Positions 8,298 to 17,108 are shown, counted from the stretch's first letter. The stretch: DNA of 47,758 bases from Brevundimonas sp. (GCA_016742215.1 JACVCC010000006.1:1-47758), one strand, 5' to 3'. Made by a program: numbers and translations. The notes: generated from the sequence alone by a model not told the origin.

Positions 8298-9510
8298 CGG
8301 CGGCTGTGGCGGTGATGAAGCCGCCGCCCAGCAGGCGCTCGTCGTCCGCCGGGTCGTAGAGGGCGCAGGCCTGGCCGGGAGCCACACCTTCCTCGCCCTT
8401 GTCGAAGATCACCGTGATCGCGCCGTCCACCAGCGCCAGACGGGCCGGCGAAGGGGCGCGGGTCGAGCGGACGCGCGCCAGCACCGGGGCTCCGGCCTCA
8501 GCCGCCGCCTCGATCGTCGGCTGGTCGCCCAGCCAGTTGGTCTCGTCCAACGTCAGGGACGCGGTCAGCAGGGCGTCGCGCGGACCGACGATGACGTGGC
8601 GCTTCACCGGGTCCAGCTTCGTCACGAACAGGGGTTCGCCCACGGCGACGTTCAGTCCGCGCCGCTGGCCAATGGTGTAGTCGGTGATGCCGGCGTGCGC
8701 GCCCAGCACCCGGCCGTCCATGTGCACGATCTCGCCGGCTTCGCGACCTTCGGGGCGCAGCTTGTCGATCAGGCTGCGATAGTCGCCCTCGGGCACGAAA
8801 CAGATGTCCTGGCTGTCGGGCTTGGCGGCAATCCGCAGGCCCAGCTCCAGCGCCACGCCGCGCACCTGCGGCTTCTCCAGATCCGCGAGGGGGAAGCGCA
8901 GGTAGTCCAGTTGCTCCGGCGTGGTGGCGAACAGGAAGTAGGACTGGTCGCGCGATTGGTCGATCGCCTTGCGCATCTGCGCCTGGCCGTCGACGACCGC
9001 CCGGCGCACATAGTGGCCGGTCGCCATCGCCTCGGCGCCCAGGTCACGGGCGACGTCCAGCAGGTCGCGGAACTTCACAGTCTGGTTGCAGCGGATGCAG
9101 GGCACCGGCGTCTGGCCGCGCAGATAGCTGTCGGCGAACTGGTCGATCACCGCGTCGCGGAACCGGCTTTCATAGTCCAGCACATAGTGCGGAATGCCGA
9201 TCGTTTCGGCCGCCAGACGGGCGTCGTGGATGTCCTGACCGGCGCAGCAGGCGCCCTTCTTCTTCAGGGCCGCGCCGTGGTCGTAAAGCTGAAGCGTGAC
9301 GCCGACGACGTCATAGCCCGCCTTGTGCAGCAGGCCGGCGACGACGGTGGAGTCCACCCCGCCCGACATGGCCGCGACCACGCGCGCGCCGACGGGCAGG
9401 CCGACGGCCTTGCGGGCAGCCTCGATCGCCGCGTCCATGTCGGGCTGGCCGTTCATGGGCGCGATATCGGGGATCGGGCAAAGGGGCTCTGCGAGCGTCA
9501 TCGCCGCCAT
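8290..9510 (-). CDS. mnmA: tRNA-specific 2-thiouridylase MnmA
   Basis: A 406-residue enzyme that thiolates U34 of tRNA-Lys, -Glu and -Gln using ATP and a sulfur relay. The PP-loop SGGVDST is at residues 49-55. The catalytic Cys pair is in PVPCIRCN (Cys138) and [21 protein letters not shown] and the RDQSYFLF block are also present, and the C-terminal beta-barrel domain is complete. ATG 9510 and ATG 9501 (three codons later) are both possible starts. It is about 15 residues longer than E. coli MnmA at the N-terminus. The downstream hemerythrin gene overlaps its stop. Confidence 0.96.
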   Translation of the reverse strand: MAAMTLAEPLCPIPDIAPMNGQPDMDAAIEAARKAVGLPVGARVVAAMSGGVDSTVVAGLLHKAGYDVVGVTLQLYDHGAALKKKGACCAGQDIHDARLAAETIGIPHYVLDYESRFRDAVIDQFADSYLRGQTPVPCIRCNQTVKFRDLLDVARDLGAEAMATGHYVRRAVVDGQAQMRKAIDQSRDQSYFLFATTPEQLDYLRFPLADLEKPQVRGVALELGLRIAAKPDSQDICFVPEGDYRSLIDKLRPEGREAGEIVHMDGRVLGAHAGITDYTIGQRRGLNVAVGEPLFVTKLDPVKRHVIVGPRDALLTASLTLDETNWLGDQPTIEAAAEAGAPVLARVRSTRAPSPARLALVDGAITVIFDKGEEGVAPGQACALYDPADDERLLGGGFITATAAVV

Positions 9511-9553
9511 TTAGTGTCAAACCCGCGCGATTTCGAGGCCTGCGTGAAACGAC

Positions 9554-9585
9554 AAGGGCCGCTCCCGTCGCCGGGAGCGGCCCTT
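9554..9585 (-). terminator. intrinsic terminator of sciP
   Basis: AAGGGCCGCTCCCG (9554-9567) and its exact complement (9572-9585) form a 14-pair stem with loop TCGC. Read leftward, the stem ends in TT and runs into GTCGTTTC. It sits 21 bases after the sciP stop and before mnmA, so it separates the two genes. Confidence 0.8.
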
Positions 9586-9606
9586 CAGCGTTCCGGCCGG
9601 GGAGGA

Positions 9607-9891
9607 TCAGCCGCGATAGTGCTGGATGCGCGTGGTCCGCAAACCCTGCATCCCCCATTTGTCGATCGCCTTCTGCCAGGCGATGAACTCTTCCGCCGTC
9701 AGACGATAGCGCGCCAGCGCGTCGTCGAGGCTCAGCAGCCCACCGCGGACCGCGGCCACAACCTCGGCCTTGCGACGGATCACCCACCGGTCCGTATTGG
9801 CCGGCGGGAGATCCCGCAGGGTCAGGGGCGTACCGGTCGGTCCGACCACGTACTGTTCGCCTGAACTGTTAAGGCGTCGCTCTTGCAACAT
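9607..9891 (-). CDS. sciP: CtrA inhibitor SciP (DUF1153)
   Basis: A 94-residue helix-turn-helix protein. The central block, about 25 residues beginning DRWVIRRKAEVVAAVRGGLLS, is the signature of DUF1153/SciP, and the C-terminal FIAWQKAIDKWGMQGLRTTRIQHYR also matches. In Caulobacter crescentus SciP binds DNA-bound CtrA and blocks transcription from CtrA-activated promoters after division. ATG 9891 gives the family-like N-terminus; ATG 9906 adds five residues. It follows the hook operon in the same direction but is separated by about 150 bases that hold a candidate CtrA box, so it probably has its own promoter. A strong terminator follows. Confidence 0.93.
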   Translation of the reverse strand: MLQERRLNSSGEQYVVGPTGTPLTLRDLPPANTDRWVIRRKAEVVAAVRGGLLSLDDALARYRLTAEEFIAWQKAIDKWGMQGLRTTRIQHYRG

Positions 9892-9945
9892 GGGCTTATG
9901 CCTCATTCACCACCACCATTGAGCGTGAACGGTAGCGCTGGGCGA

Positions 9946-9960
9946 CTAAGGGCCGTTTAA
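9946..9960 (-). promoter_or_regulatory. candidate CtrA box upstream of sciP (TTAA-N7-TTAG)
   Basis: Read leftward, TTAA-N7-TTAG differs from the CtrA consensus TTAA-N7-TTAA by one base. It lies 40-70 bases upstream of the sciP start, where a CtrA box overlapping the -35 region would be expected. In Caulobacter sciP is itself CtrA-activated. The match is by eye; no scoring was done. Confidence 0.6.
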
Positions 9961-10019
9961 GCGTCGTGGTGAAGGAAAGGATAAAATCCCTTCCGCGCAC
10001 GGCCTGAATATTCAACCAG

Positions 10020-10033
10020 GTCTTCATGAAGAC
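10020..10033. repeat. 14-base perfect palindrome after flgE
   Basis: GTCTTCATGAAGAC lies 21 bases after the flgE stop. It could be a weak hairpin at the 3' end of the hook operon transcript or a protein-binding site in the sciP upstream region. There is no U-run after it, so it is not a standard intrinsic terminator. Confidence 0.45.
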
Positions 10034-10054
10034 TAACCGCCCCTTACCCCGATA

Positions 10055-11524
10055 TCAGCGTTTGATGCTGATCAGCTCGGCCAGCATTTCGTCGGCCGTG
10101 GTGATGATCTTCGACGACGCCGAGTAGGCGCGCTGGGTGGTGATCAGGCCGGTGAACTCGGTCGACAGGTCCACCGACGAGGCTTCCAGCTGGGAGGCGC
10201 CGATCTTGCCGGCGCCGCCGGTACCTGCGGCCTTCAGATTGTAGGTGCCCGAGCCCTGGCTGACGCGGTAGGCGTTGCCGGCGGCTTCCAGAAGGTGGTC
10301 CGGGCTGGGGAAGGTCGCCAGGGCGATCTGGGCGATACGGCGGGTCACGCCGTTGTCGAAGATGGCTGTAACGAAGCCGGTCTCGTCGATCTTGACCTCG
10401 GACAGGTTGCCGAAGGCCGTACCGTTCGTCAGGACGGCCTGGGTGACCGAGGCGCTGTCGTACTGGGTCAGGCCGCCCGTCGCGGCGGTCAGGTCGAAGG
10501 CGATGGACTGGTCGTCGATGCCGAGCCCTGCAGCCCATTTCACCTGACCTGCGCCCGGTGCGGCTCCGTCGGAGGCGCCGAACGTCAGGGTCGCCGTGCT
10601 GGGATCGGAGAACAGCCAGCCGCCCGCGGGGGGCGTGTTCGCCGGGTCCGACATATAGGCCACGTCCAGGCGGCCGTCCTGGGTGAAGCGGATCGAGCCG
10701 GTTCGGATCTGGCCGTTGTTCAGGCCTGCGCCGGTCTCGATGTCCGAGGCCGGGACCGCGCGGATTTCGGCGAACCACTCGTTCGGCGTGGCGCCCTTCA
10801 GGAACGAGATCGCGACCGTGCGCTGTCCGCCCTTGGAATCCGAGACCGGGATGGTCAGCTCGAAGTCCGGCCGCACGCCGTCGCCGGTTTCGGGGTCCCA
10901 CATGGCCATCGAATTGGTGACCGGGTTGTAGGCGTTGGCGCCCGGCGGCACCGCTGCGGCGTCGGCCGCCTCGGCCGAGACGGTCTGGCTCGACTTGATG
11001 TTGGCGTTCAGCTGAACCCGGGTGGTGGCTTCGGCCGTGCCGCCGACCGAGCCGACGTTGATGGTGCGCAGGCGGTTCAGGTCCGAAGGGTCGGCGTTGA
11101 CGTTGCCGTCCGCATCGACCGGCCAGCCCTGCAGATAGAGACCTGCGGTGTTCTTCAGATAGCCGAGATCATCCACCCGGAAGGCGCCTGCGCGAGTGAA
11201 CAGCCGGCTGTCGGTCACCTGCAGATTCTCGGCCTTCTCGGTCACGACGAAGAAGCCCTGGCCGGCGATGCCCAGGTCGGTGTTCGACGTCGTGCGCTGC
11301 AGCTGGTTGGCGTGGCTGGTGTAGCGCCGCGCCGTGGCCAGGACGCCACCGGCGGAGTAGCCCGCGCCGGCCACCTGGCTGTTGATAACGGTCTGGAACT
11401 CGGCCTGCGTCCGCTTGTAGCCGACCGTGTTCACGTTGGAGATGTTCTGCGAGATCGCGGCAAGGGCGGCCGAGTTGGCGGTCAGTCCCGAGACGCCGGC
11501 CAGAAGGGCGCTGTTGATGCTCAT
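10055..11524 (-). CDS. flgE: flagellar hook protein FlgE
   Basis: A 489-residue structural protein of the flagellar hook, polymerised outside the cell after export by the flagellar type III system. The N-terminal D0 helix MSINSALLAGVSGL and the rod/hook signature NISNVNTVGYKR (residues 28-39) are followed by the TSNTDLGIAGQGFFVV block, variable outer domains, and the C-terminal D0 helix SVDLSTEFTGLITTQRAYS...MLAELISIKR. There is no cleavable signal, as expected for this export route. A strong AAGGAG site overlaps the flgD stop region, consistent with high expression. It is the last gene of the fliK-flgD-flgE operon. Confidence 0.97.
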   Translation of the reverse strand: MSINSALLAGVSGLTANSAALAAISQNISNVNTVGYKRTQAEFQTVINSQVAGAGYSAGGVLATARRYTSHANQLQRTTSNTDLGIAGQGFFVVTEKAENLQVTDSRLFTRAGAFRVDDLGYLKNTAGLYLQGWPVDADGNVNADPSDLNRLRTINVGSVGGTAEATTRVQLNANIKSSQTVSAEAADAAAVPPGANAYNPVTNSMAMWDPETGDGVRPDFELTIPVSDSKGGQRTVAISFLKGATPNEWFAEIRAVPASDIETGAGLNNGQIRTGSIRFTQDGRLDVAYMSDPANTPPAGGWLFSDPSTATLTFGASDGAAPGAGQVKWAAGLGIDDQSIAFDLTAATGGLTQYDSASVTQAVLTNGTAFGNLSEVKIDETGFVTAIFDNGVTRRIAQIALATFPSPDHLLEAAGNAYRVSQGSGTYNLKAAGTGGAGKIGASQLEASSVDLSTEFTGLITTQRAYSASSKIITTADEMLAELISIKR

Positions 11525-11536
11525 GGCGTTGACTCC

Positions 11537-12196
11537 TTACGAGGCGGGATTGGAGGTGCGCGCTTCTTCCAGCGCGATCACGGTGGAGAGGGGCAGGATC
11601 GAGTTTCCGACGGTGAGGTAGGCCTCGCCGTCGTACATCTCGACGCCGCTGATGCGGCCGCGGGTCAGGACCTGGGCGTCCAGGGGCTTCCCGCTTGCAT
11701 CGGTGGCGGTGATCTTCAGGGTGTAGACGCCGTCCTCGGCGCCATCTTCCCAGGTGAAGTCGTGCACGCCGGTGGTCTTGTTCGGGGCGTCGCCTTCCCA
11801 GACGACCTGACCGGCGCTGTTCAGGACCTGAAGTCGGGCGTTCGTCGCATTGGTGCCGAGCTCGTAGCTCCAGGTCGCCTCGCCATCCTCGAACTTGGTG
11901 GCGGCCCAGACAGCGGTCGCTTCCTTGCCGATGTAGGTGGCGGCCTCGTTCAGCCCGCCGACGCCCTGCGCCGACAGCATCGACTTCAGCAGCTCATTGG
12001 TCAGCAGCTGCTGCTCGACGCCCGCCATCTGCGTCAGCTGGGCGGTAAACTGGTTGGAGTCGACCGGCGACAGCGGGTCCTGATTCTTCAGCTGGGCCGT
12101 GAGCAGGCTCAGGAAGGTTTCAAAGTTCGAGGCCAGCATGGTCGAGCCGGCATTGATCCGGCTCGTCGCTGAGTTCGAGGTGACGGCGTCGACCAT
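11537..12196 (-). CDS. flgD: flagellar hook cap / assembly scaffold FlgD
   Basis: A 219-residue protein that caps the growing hook and is needed for FlgE polymerisation. The N-terminal block FETFLSLLTAQLKNQDPLSPVDSNQFTAQLTQMAGVEQQLLTN is the family signature. It is followed by two beta-rich parts: LGTNATNARLQVLNSAGQVVWEG with DFTWEDGAEDGVYTLKITATD (FlgD Ig-like and Tudor-like domains), and the end GEAYLTVGNSILPLSTVIAL. It starts 4 bases after the fliK stop and ends 12 bases before flgE, so it is the middle gene of the hook operon. Confidence 0.96.
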   Translation of the reverse strand: MVDAVTSNSATSRINAGSTMLASNFETFLSLLTAQLKNQDPLSPVDSNQFTAQLTQMAGVEQQLLTNELLKSMLSAQGVGGLNEAATYIGKEATAVWAATKFEDGEATWSYELGTNATNARLQVLNSAGQVVWEGDAPNKTTGVHDFTWEDGAEDGVYTLKITATDASGKPLDAQVLTRGRISGVEMYDGEAYLTVGNSILPLSTVIALEEARTSNPAS

Positions 12197-12200
12197 CGGT

Positions 12201-13592
12201 TCAGACTTTCAGATCCACGCCCGCGGGCGTGAGGGAGAGGTTGGTCCACCGCGGCGCCAGGGCTGCGGCGTCCGTGTCCAGGTTCAGGCGGTTGGCGCGG
12301 GCGAATGCGCGGTTCTGGCCGTCGCGTGCATCCTGTCCGCGGTCGAAGGCGCTGGAGCCGCTGTCGCGTTCGGCGAACTCGAAGGCGTCGTCGGCCAGCT
12401 GGAAGCCGAACTGCTCCAGCTGACGACGCAGCTCGTCGGCGCGTCCGCGCAGATCGGCGGCCGCAGCCGGATTGTCGAACGCCAGCCGGGCAGCCAGCCG
12501 GCCTTCAGCATCGATGTCGAGCCGGACGTCGACACGGCCGAGATCATCCGGCGTCAGGGCGATCTCGAACCGGGTGTTGCGCGCTTCCAGCCGACGCTGG
12601 ATCTGGGCGGCGATCTGAACCGTGGCCTCGATCGCCGTTCGCGACAGAACCGGCGAATGGGCCTCGCGAACGGTGGCCGTCGGGGCGGACTGCTGCGTGG
12701 CGTCCGCGGGCTGGCCTTCGACAGGCAGGTCACCGGTTTGGGGCGCTACGGTGTCGGTGACAGGAGCGGGAGCGGCGTCGACCTTGGCTCCCGCTTCATG
12801 ACCCGCCGCCGTGGAAGCGGGTGTTGGAGCAGGTGCGGCCTGCGCGGACTTCGCCGGCGCGGCCTCGTCGTTCCGGGCGCGCTCGGCGTTCGAGGCGTCT
12901 CCATGCGGACGAGCCGCGCGTTCGGCGAGTTGACGCAGGACGGGGGGCGGCGGGGGCGCGGCCTCGGCGGGCGGCTGGGTCGCGCCCTTGCCCGCCATGC
13001 CTGCGGCCTCCGTCGCCCGCGCGACGATGGTGTCGTCATTGTCCGCCGATGGGGCCTCGTCCGCCTCGCCGTCCAGGGCCTTGAGGACGGACAGGGCAGC
13101 GGCGACCGCCACGTCGTTCGTCGTCGACTGGCTCGTTCCGGAGGGCGCTGCTGCCGGCATCTGCTGCGCTACAGCGGGAGCTGCGACGATCCCGGCGTCG
13201 TTGGCGGGGGCGGGAACGGCAGCCGCGCCCGCGTCAGCCTTTTCTGCGGGAGCGTTTTCCAGGATCGGCTCTGGCAGCTTCATCACGGGCGATGAAGCTT
13301 CACGCACAGGTTCCACCGGCGCTTCAGGCGTCTTCAGGGATGCATCGTCCGTCGCGGGTTCCGCTGGCTCTCCGGTCGGGATCAGCAACGGCAGGGCAGG
13401 AGGCGCGGGCAGGGCGACTGCGGCACCCTCGGTCGCATCGTCCGTCGTGGACATCTCCGCTTCGGGGGGCGGCTCTCCGCCCAGCGCGGCCGCCAGCAGT
13501 CCCTCGAACGCCATGGCGTCGCCGGCCGCAGCCCCTTGCGGAGCCGGCGCGGCGGTAGGCGCGATCATGGACAGGATGGCTTGCGCGGACAT
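12201..13592 (-). CDS. fliK: flagellar hook-length control protein FliK
   Basis: A 463-residue protein. Most of it is a disordered Ala/Pro/Glu-rich ruler segment (residues 1-320), as usual for FliK. The conserved C-terminal substrate-switch domain is visible at about residues 325-410: RRLEARNTRFEIALTPDDLGRVDVRLDIDAEGRLAARLAF and DELRRQLEQFGFQL. FliK measures hook length during export and switches the flagellar secretion gate from hook to filament substrates. It is the first gene of the leftward operon and lies about 70 bases downstream of a sigma-54-type promoter. The ruler part is too low in complexity to identify alone; operon position and the C-terminal domain decide the call. Confidence 0.92.
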   Translation of the reverse strand: MSAQAILSMIAPTAAPAPQGAAAGDAMAFEGLLAAALGGEPPPEAEMSTTDDATEGAAVALPAPPALPLLIPTGEPAEPATDDASLKTPEAPVEPVREASSPVMKLPEPILENAPAEKADAGAAAVPAPANDAGIVAAPAVAQQMPAAAPSGTSQSTTNDVAVAAALSVLKALDGEADEAPSADNDDTIVARATEAAGMAGKGATQPPAEAAPPPPPVLRQLAERAARPHGDASNAERARNDEAAPAKSAQAAPAPTPASTAAGHEAGAKVDAAPAPVTDTVAPQTGDLPVEGQPADATQQSAPTATVREAHSPVLSRTAIEATVQIAAQIQRRLEARNTRFEIALTPDDLGRVDVRLDIDAEGRLAARLAFDNPAAAADLRGRADELRRQLEQFGFQLADDAFEFAERDSGSSAFDRGQDARDGQNRAFARANRLNLDTDAAALAPRWTNLSLTPAGVDLKV

Positions 13593-13662
13593 CAGTAGCG
13601 GGTCGGTCGCCGAAGCGAGGTGACGGGGGCGCGTCCTGCGCCGAACATTCGGAACCCGCAGC

Positions 13663-13677
13663 GCAAGTCGCGGGCCA
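13663..13677 (-). promoter_or_regulatory. sigma-54 promoter of the fliK-flgD-flgE operon
   Basis: Read leftward the sequence is TGGCCCGCGACTTGC, matching TGGCACG-N4-TTGC with one mismatch and exact GG-to-GC spacing. Transcription would start near 13652, about 60 bases before fliK. Confidence 0.8.
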
Positions 13678-13860
13678 ATCTACGAACACATTGTATTTGC
13701 GGCATTTGTTCTCAGACTGGCGGCCCTGAAGAGAGGCTCTGGTCGGTCCAAACTTGCCGCGTTCAGACCTTTCTTGCCCGGTCGATCCTGCCAGATGCCG
13801 GTCCTGCGCCGGTCACTGCCATTCGCGCATCGACCCTGGCTGGTTCACCCCGCTTCCAAC

Positions 13861-13875
13861 TGGCCCGCCATTTGC
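13861..13875 (+). promoter_or_regulatory. sigma-54 promoter of flgK-flgL
   Basis: TGGCCCGCCATTTGC matches TGGCACG-N4-TTGC with one mismatch and correct spacing. Transcription would start near 13886, giving a leader of about 137 bases before the GTG start at 14024. Confidence 0.8.
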
Positions 13876-13905
13876 GCCTGCGGATGATCATGATCGAGAC
13901 GCAAA

Positions 13906-13919
13906 GCGCGATATCGCGC
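13906..13919. repeat. 14-base perfect palindrome in the flgK leader
   Basis: GCGCGATATCGCGC reads the same on both strands. It lies about 20 bases after the predicted sigma-54 transcription start. In RNA it could form a 5-pair stem with an AUAU loop; in DNA it could be a dimeric protein site. A second 10-base palindrome, GATCATGATC, precedes it at 13886-13895. Confidence 0.5.
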
Positions 13920-14023
13920 GAAATCAGTAGTTTGGCTCACGGCGAGGCGTCCGCCGGCGGGCAAAAAGCGCGTGCGGGCGGGCAGACCTTGCCGGGCGCC
14001 GTTGCGTGTGTGGAGGGCTTCGC

Positions 14024-16135
14024 GTGTCGCTGAACGCCATCATGAACACGGCCAACTCGGGCCTGGTCGCCGCCCAGACCCAGCTGCGGGTGGTCTCGGA
14101 CAACGTCTCCAACGTCAACACGCCCGGCTATGTCCGCAAGATCGCGGACCAGCAGACGCTGATCAGCCAGGGCATGGGCTCAGGCGTCGAGGTCGCCCGG
14201 ATCCGACTGGCCACCGACCGATTTCTCCAGGCCGCCAGCCTGAACTCCGGAGCCGAGGCGGCGCGTCAGGGCGTGCGCTATGAACTGTACGACCGTATCC
14301 AGGCTCTCTTCGGCGATCCGGGTGGGGCCAAGGGCTTCTTCGCCCAGGTGGACAGCATGTTCGCGGCTTTCTCGGCCAGCGCAGAGGACCCGGCCTCGTC
14401 ACCGCGTCGGCAGGATGCCCTGTTCAAGACCCAGACCCTGTTCGATGAGGCGGGTCGGATCGCCAAGCAGATCCAGGCCGTGCGCGAGGACGCCGACGGC
14501 CGGGTGCAGAGCGCGGTCGAGAAGGCCAACAGCCTGCTTCAGCAAATTGAGGGTCTGAACCTCGAGATCGCCAAGGCAACGGTGGTCAATGGCGACGCCT
14601 CCGGCGCCGAGACGGCCCAGTCGGCGCTGATCGGCCAGCTGGCCGAATTGATGGACATTCGCGTCACGGTCCGTCCCGTGGGCGGCGTTTCCATCAGAAC
14701 CGGCAATGGCACCCTGCTGGCCGGAGAGGGCGCTGCGACGCTCAGCTACAACCGCGCCGGCACGGTGACGAGCGAGACCAGCTTCAACGAAATCTGGATC
14801 ACCGAGCCCGGCGGACAGAAGAAGGCCCTGCTGGACAGCGTCACCTCGGGTGAGATCAAGGGCCTGGTCGAACTTCGCGATGTCGAGGCTCCGGCGGCCG
14901 CCGAGCGCCTCGCCGAACTGATCACTCATGTCGCCGACGAACTGAACCGGGCGCACAACGCCAACTCTTCCGTCCCGGCCCCGACCGTCCTGACCGGCCG
15001 GAACGTCGGCCAGTCGCTGGAATCCGCGCTGACGGGCTTCACCGGCCGGACGACGGTCGCCATCACCAATCAGGCGGGCGTGATCCAGACCCGCGCCGAC
15101 ATCGTCTTCAGCGGCGGGACGATGACGGTCAACGGCGTGGCGACCACGCCTGCGGGCTTCCTCGCTGAACTCAACACCCAGCTGGGGCCTTCGGCCACGG
15201 CGACCTTCGTCAACGGTCAGCTGAAGATCGAGGCGACGGGCTCCAACGGCGTCGCGATCGCGGACGATGCGACCTCGCCTTCGAACAAGGCCGGACGCGG
15301 CTTCTCGCACTATTTCGGCCTGAACGATCTCATCTCGACCGATCGGCCCGCCCTGTACGACACGGGACTTACGGCTGCGTCGCCGCACGGATTCGCCGCG
15401 GGCGAGACGATCAAGTTCCGCTTCGCGGGCGAGGCCGGCGCCAAACTGCGCGATATCACCGTCGCCGTTCCCGCCGGCGGCACGGTTGGCGACCTGCTGA
15501 CCGCCCTGAACGATCCCGCAACCGGCGTTGGCCGGTTCGGCGCCTTCTCGCTGAATCCGGACGGCTCGCTGAAGTTTACCGGCTCCGGCAGCCCGCCGGC
15601 CCAGCTCAGCGTGCTGGAGGATCGCACGACCCAGACCTCGTCCGGCGTCTCAATGACCGAGATGTTCGGCATCGGCGGCGTTCGCGCCTCGCGTGCCGAT
15701 GGCTTCTCTCTGCGCACGGACATCCGCCAGAGCCCGTCGAAACTGGCGCTGGCCCAGTTGAACCTGTCCGCGGCGGCGGGGACGTCCTCGCTCAGCACCG
15801 GCGACGGGCGCGGCGCCCTTCTGCTGGCTGACGCCGGCGAGCGCACGGCCAATTTCCAGCCCGCCGGAGGTTCCTCGGGCGGCCAGATCTCGGTGTCGCG
15901 CTACGCATCCGAACTGTCCGGTGAGATCGGCGGCAAGGCGGCGGCCGCGAAGAACAGCAAGGAGACGGCCGAGGCCCTCTACACCGAGGCCAAGGCTCGC
16001 CAGACCGCCCACGAGGGTGTGAACCTGGATGAGGAGCTGGTGCTGATGACCAGCTATCAGCAGGCCTTCAACGCCTCGGCGCGCCTGATCCAGGCGGCTC
16101 GCGACATGTACGACACGCTTCTGGGGATTGTCTGA
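14024..16135 (+). CDS. flgK: flagellar hook-filament junction protein FlgK (HAP1)
   Basis: A 703-residue protein joining hook and filament. The N-terminus SLNAIMNTANSGLVAAQTQLRVVSDNVSNVNTPGYVRK has the axial-protein signature VSNVNTPGY. A long central part (residues 100-600) has FlgK-like helices and variable beta domains, and the C-terminus KARQTAHEGVNLDEELVLMTSYQQAFNASARLIQAARDMYDTLLGIV forms the D0 helix. I chose GTG 14024, which gives the conserved (M)SLNAIMN beginning with GGAGG at 14012-14016. The frame is open upstream to 14006, but that would add unconserved residues over the ribosome binding site. It is transcribed from the sigma-54 promoter at 13861, and its stop overlaps the flgL start by one base. 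Confidence 0.95.
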   Translation: MSLNAIMNTANSGLVAAQTQLRVVSDNVSNVNTPGYVRKIADQQTLISQGMGSGVEVARIRLATDRFLQAASLNSGAEAARQGVRYELYDRIQALFGDPGGAKGFFAQVDSMFAAFSASAEDPASSPRRQDALFKTQTLFDEAGRIAKQIQAVREDADGRVQSAVEKANSLLQQIEGLNLEIAKATVVNGDASGAETAQSALIGQLAELMDIRVTVRPVGGVSIRTGNGTLLAGEGAATLSYNRAGTVTSETSFNEIWITEPGGQKKALLDSVTSGEIKGLVELRDVEAPAAAERLAELITHVADELNRAHNANSSVPAPTVLTGRNVGQSLESALTGFTGRTTVAITNQAGVIQTRADIVFSGGTMTVNGVATTPAGFLAELNTQLGPSATATFVNGQLKIEATGSNGVAIADDATSPSNKAGRGFSHYFGLNDLISTDRPALYDTGLTAASPHGFAAGETIKFRFAGEAGAKLRDITVAVPAGGTVGDLLTALNDPATGVGRFGAFSLNPDGSLKFTGSGSPPAQLSVLEDRTTQTSSGVSMTEMFGIGGVRASRADGFSLRTDIRQSPSKLALAQLNLSAAAGTSSLSTGDGRGALLLADAGERTANFQPAGGSSGGQISVSRYASELSGEIGGKAAAAKNSKETAEALYTEAKARQTAHEGVNLDEELVLMTSYQQAFNASARLIQAARDMYDTLLGIV

Positions 16136-17061
16136 TGACCCGCGTTGCGACCTACGGAAACTACCAGTCGGCCCTGCTTGACCTGATGGCGGCCCAGACC
16201 CGGGCCGCCGAGGCACAGGAGCGGGTCTCGACGCAGAAGAACGCCACCGATCTCGTCGGCTTCGGGCGTCAGTCCGAGACCCTGACCGCCCTGAAAGCCG
16301 CCCAGAGTCGCATCCAGGGCTTCATGGACACCGCCGATGCGGTTTCCGCACGACTGACGACGCAGGACATCGCCCTGAACCAGGTCGTCGACGGCATTGC
16401 CGGCATTCGCTCCTCCATCGGCAATTCGCTGGCCTCCGACTCCGCCGGTTCGTTGATGCTCGAGCTGGAGGGCATGTTCCAGTCCGTCCGCGGCGGCCTG
16501 AACATGCGGCACCAGGGCGGCTATCTGTTCTCGGGGGCCAAGACCAACGTCCCGCCGCTCGACATCACCAATCTGAGCGAGCTGGAGGCAGCGCCGGACG
16601 TTGCGTCCATCTTCCGCAACGACACGCTGAAGACCGCCAGTCGCGTGGCCGAAGGCACGACGCTCCAGACCGGCTTCCTCGCCGATGATGTCGGGACCGA
16701 GGTGATGGAAATCCTGCGCGATATCCAGATCTACCACACGGGCGCCAACGGCCCCCTGACAGGCAAGCTGACGGAGACGCAGAAGACCTTCCTGACCGCC
16801 CAGCTGTCGCGGCTGGATCAGGCCTCGACCGGCGCCATCGACAAGACCGCCACCACCGGCGCCCTGGCCAAGCAGGTCGAGAACCTCACCACCAGCCACC
16901 AGGCGCAGATGGGATCGCTGGACGAGCTGGTATCCAACCGGACGGACGCGGACATGGCGAAAGCGGTCACCGATCTGCAGCTGTCCCAGGTCGCCATCCA
17001 GGCGTCTGCTCAGGTGATCAACCAGCTGCGGCAGGTCTCGCTGCTCAACTTCCTGACCTGA
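16135..17061 (+). CDS. flgL: flagellar hook-filament junction protein FlgL (HAP3)
   Basis: A 308-residue flagellin-like protein that completes the hook-filament junction with FlgK. The N-terminal helix ends in RVSTQKNATDLVGFGRQSETLTALKAAQSRIQGFMDTAD, the flagellin N-domain pattern. GGLNMRHQGGYLFSGAKTNVPP is the FlgL-type block before the variable domain. The C-terminal coiled-coil helix runs LSQVAIQASAQVINQLRQVSLLNFL. The start is ATG 16135 within TGATG, so translation is coupled to flgK. Confidence 0.93.
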   Translation: MTRVATYGNYQSALLDLMAAQTRAAEAQERVSTQKNATDLVGFGRQSETLTALKAAQSRIQGFMDTADAVSARLTTQDIALNQVVDGIAGIRSSIGNSLASDSAGSLMLELEGMFQSVRGGLNMRHQGGYLFSGAKTNVPPLDITNLSELEAAPDVASIFRNDTLKTASRVAEGTTLQTGFLADDVGTEVMEILRDIQIYHTGANGPLTGKLTETQKTFLTAQLSRLDQASTGAIDKTATTGALAKQVENLTTSHQAQMGSLDELVSNRTDADMAKAVTDLQLSQVAIQASAQVINQLRQVSLLNFLT

Positions 17062-17108
17062 CAGCGAAAAATTTCGGAACGGCTCCGCTGGACCCTGGGT
17101 TCGCACTG

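Larger units (their letters stand above)
13593..14023. other. divergent regulatory region between fliK and flgK (431 bases)
   Basis: No credible gene lies here. Two outward-facing sigma-54-type promoters are present (13663-13677 leftward, 13861-13875 rightward). The space between them and the flgK leader hold three copies of CTTGCC followed by S (13753-13760, 13773-13781, 13988-13996), plus GGGCAAAAAG at 13959, the reverse-strand form TTTGCCC. These resemble repeated activator-binding elements, such as the ftr sites that FlbD binds between the matching divergent operons of Caulobacter. I could not find a clear IHF site. The FlbD assignment is inferred from the known arrangement. Confidence 0.65.

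Noticed and set aside
13660..14000. Possible IHF site in the fliK-flgK region
   Set aside because: I found no convincing match to WATCAANNNNTTR by eye, so no feature is claimed.
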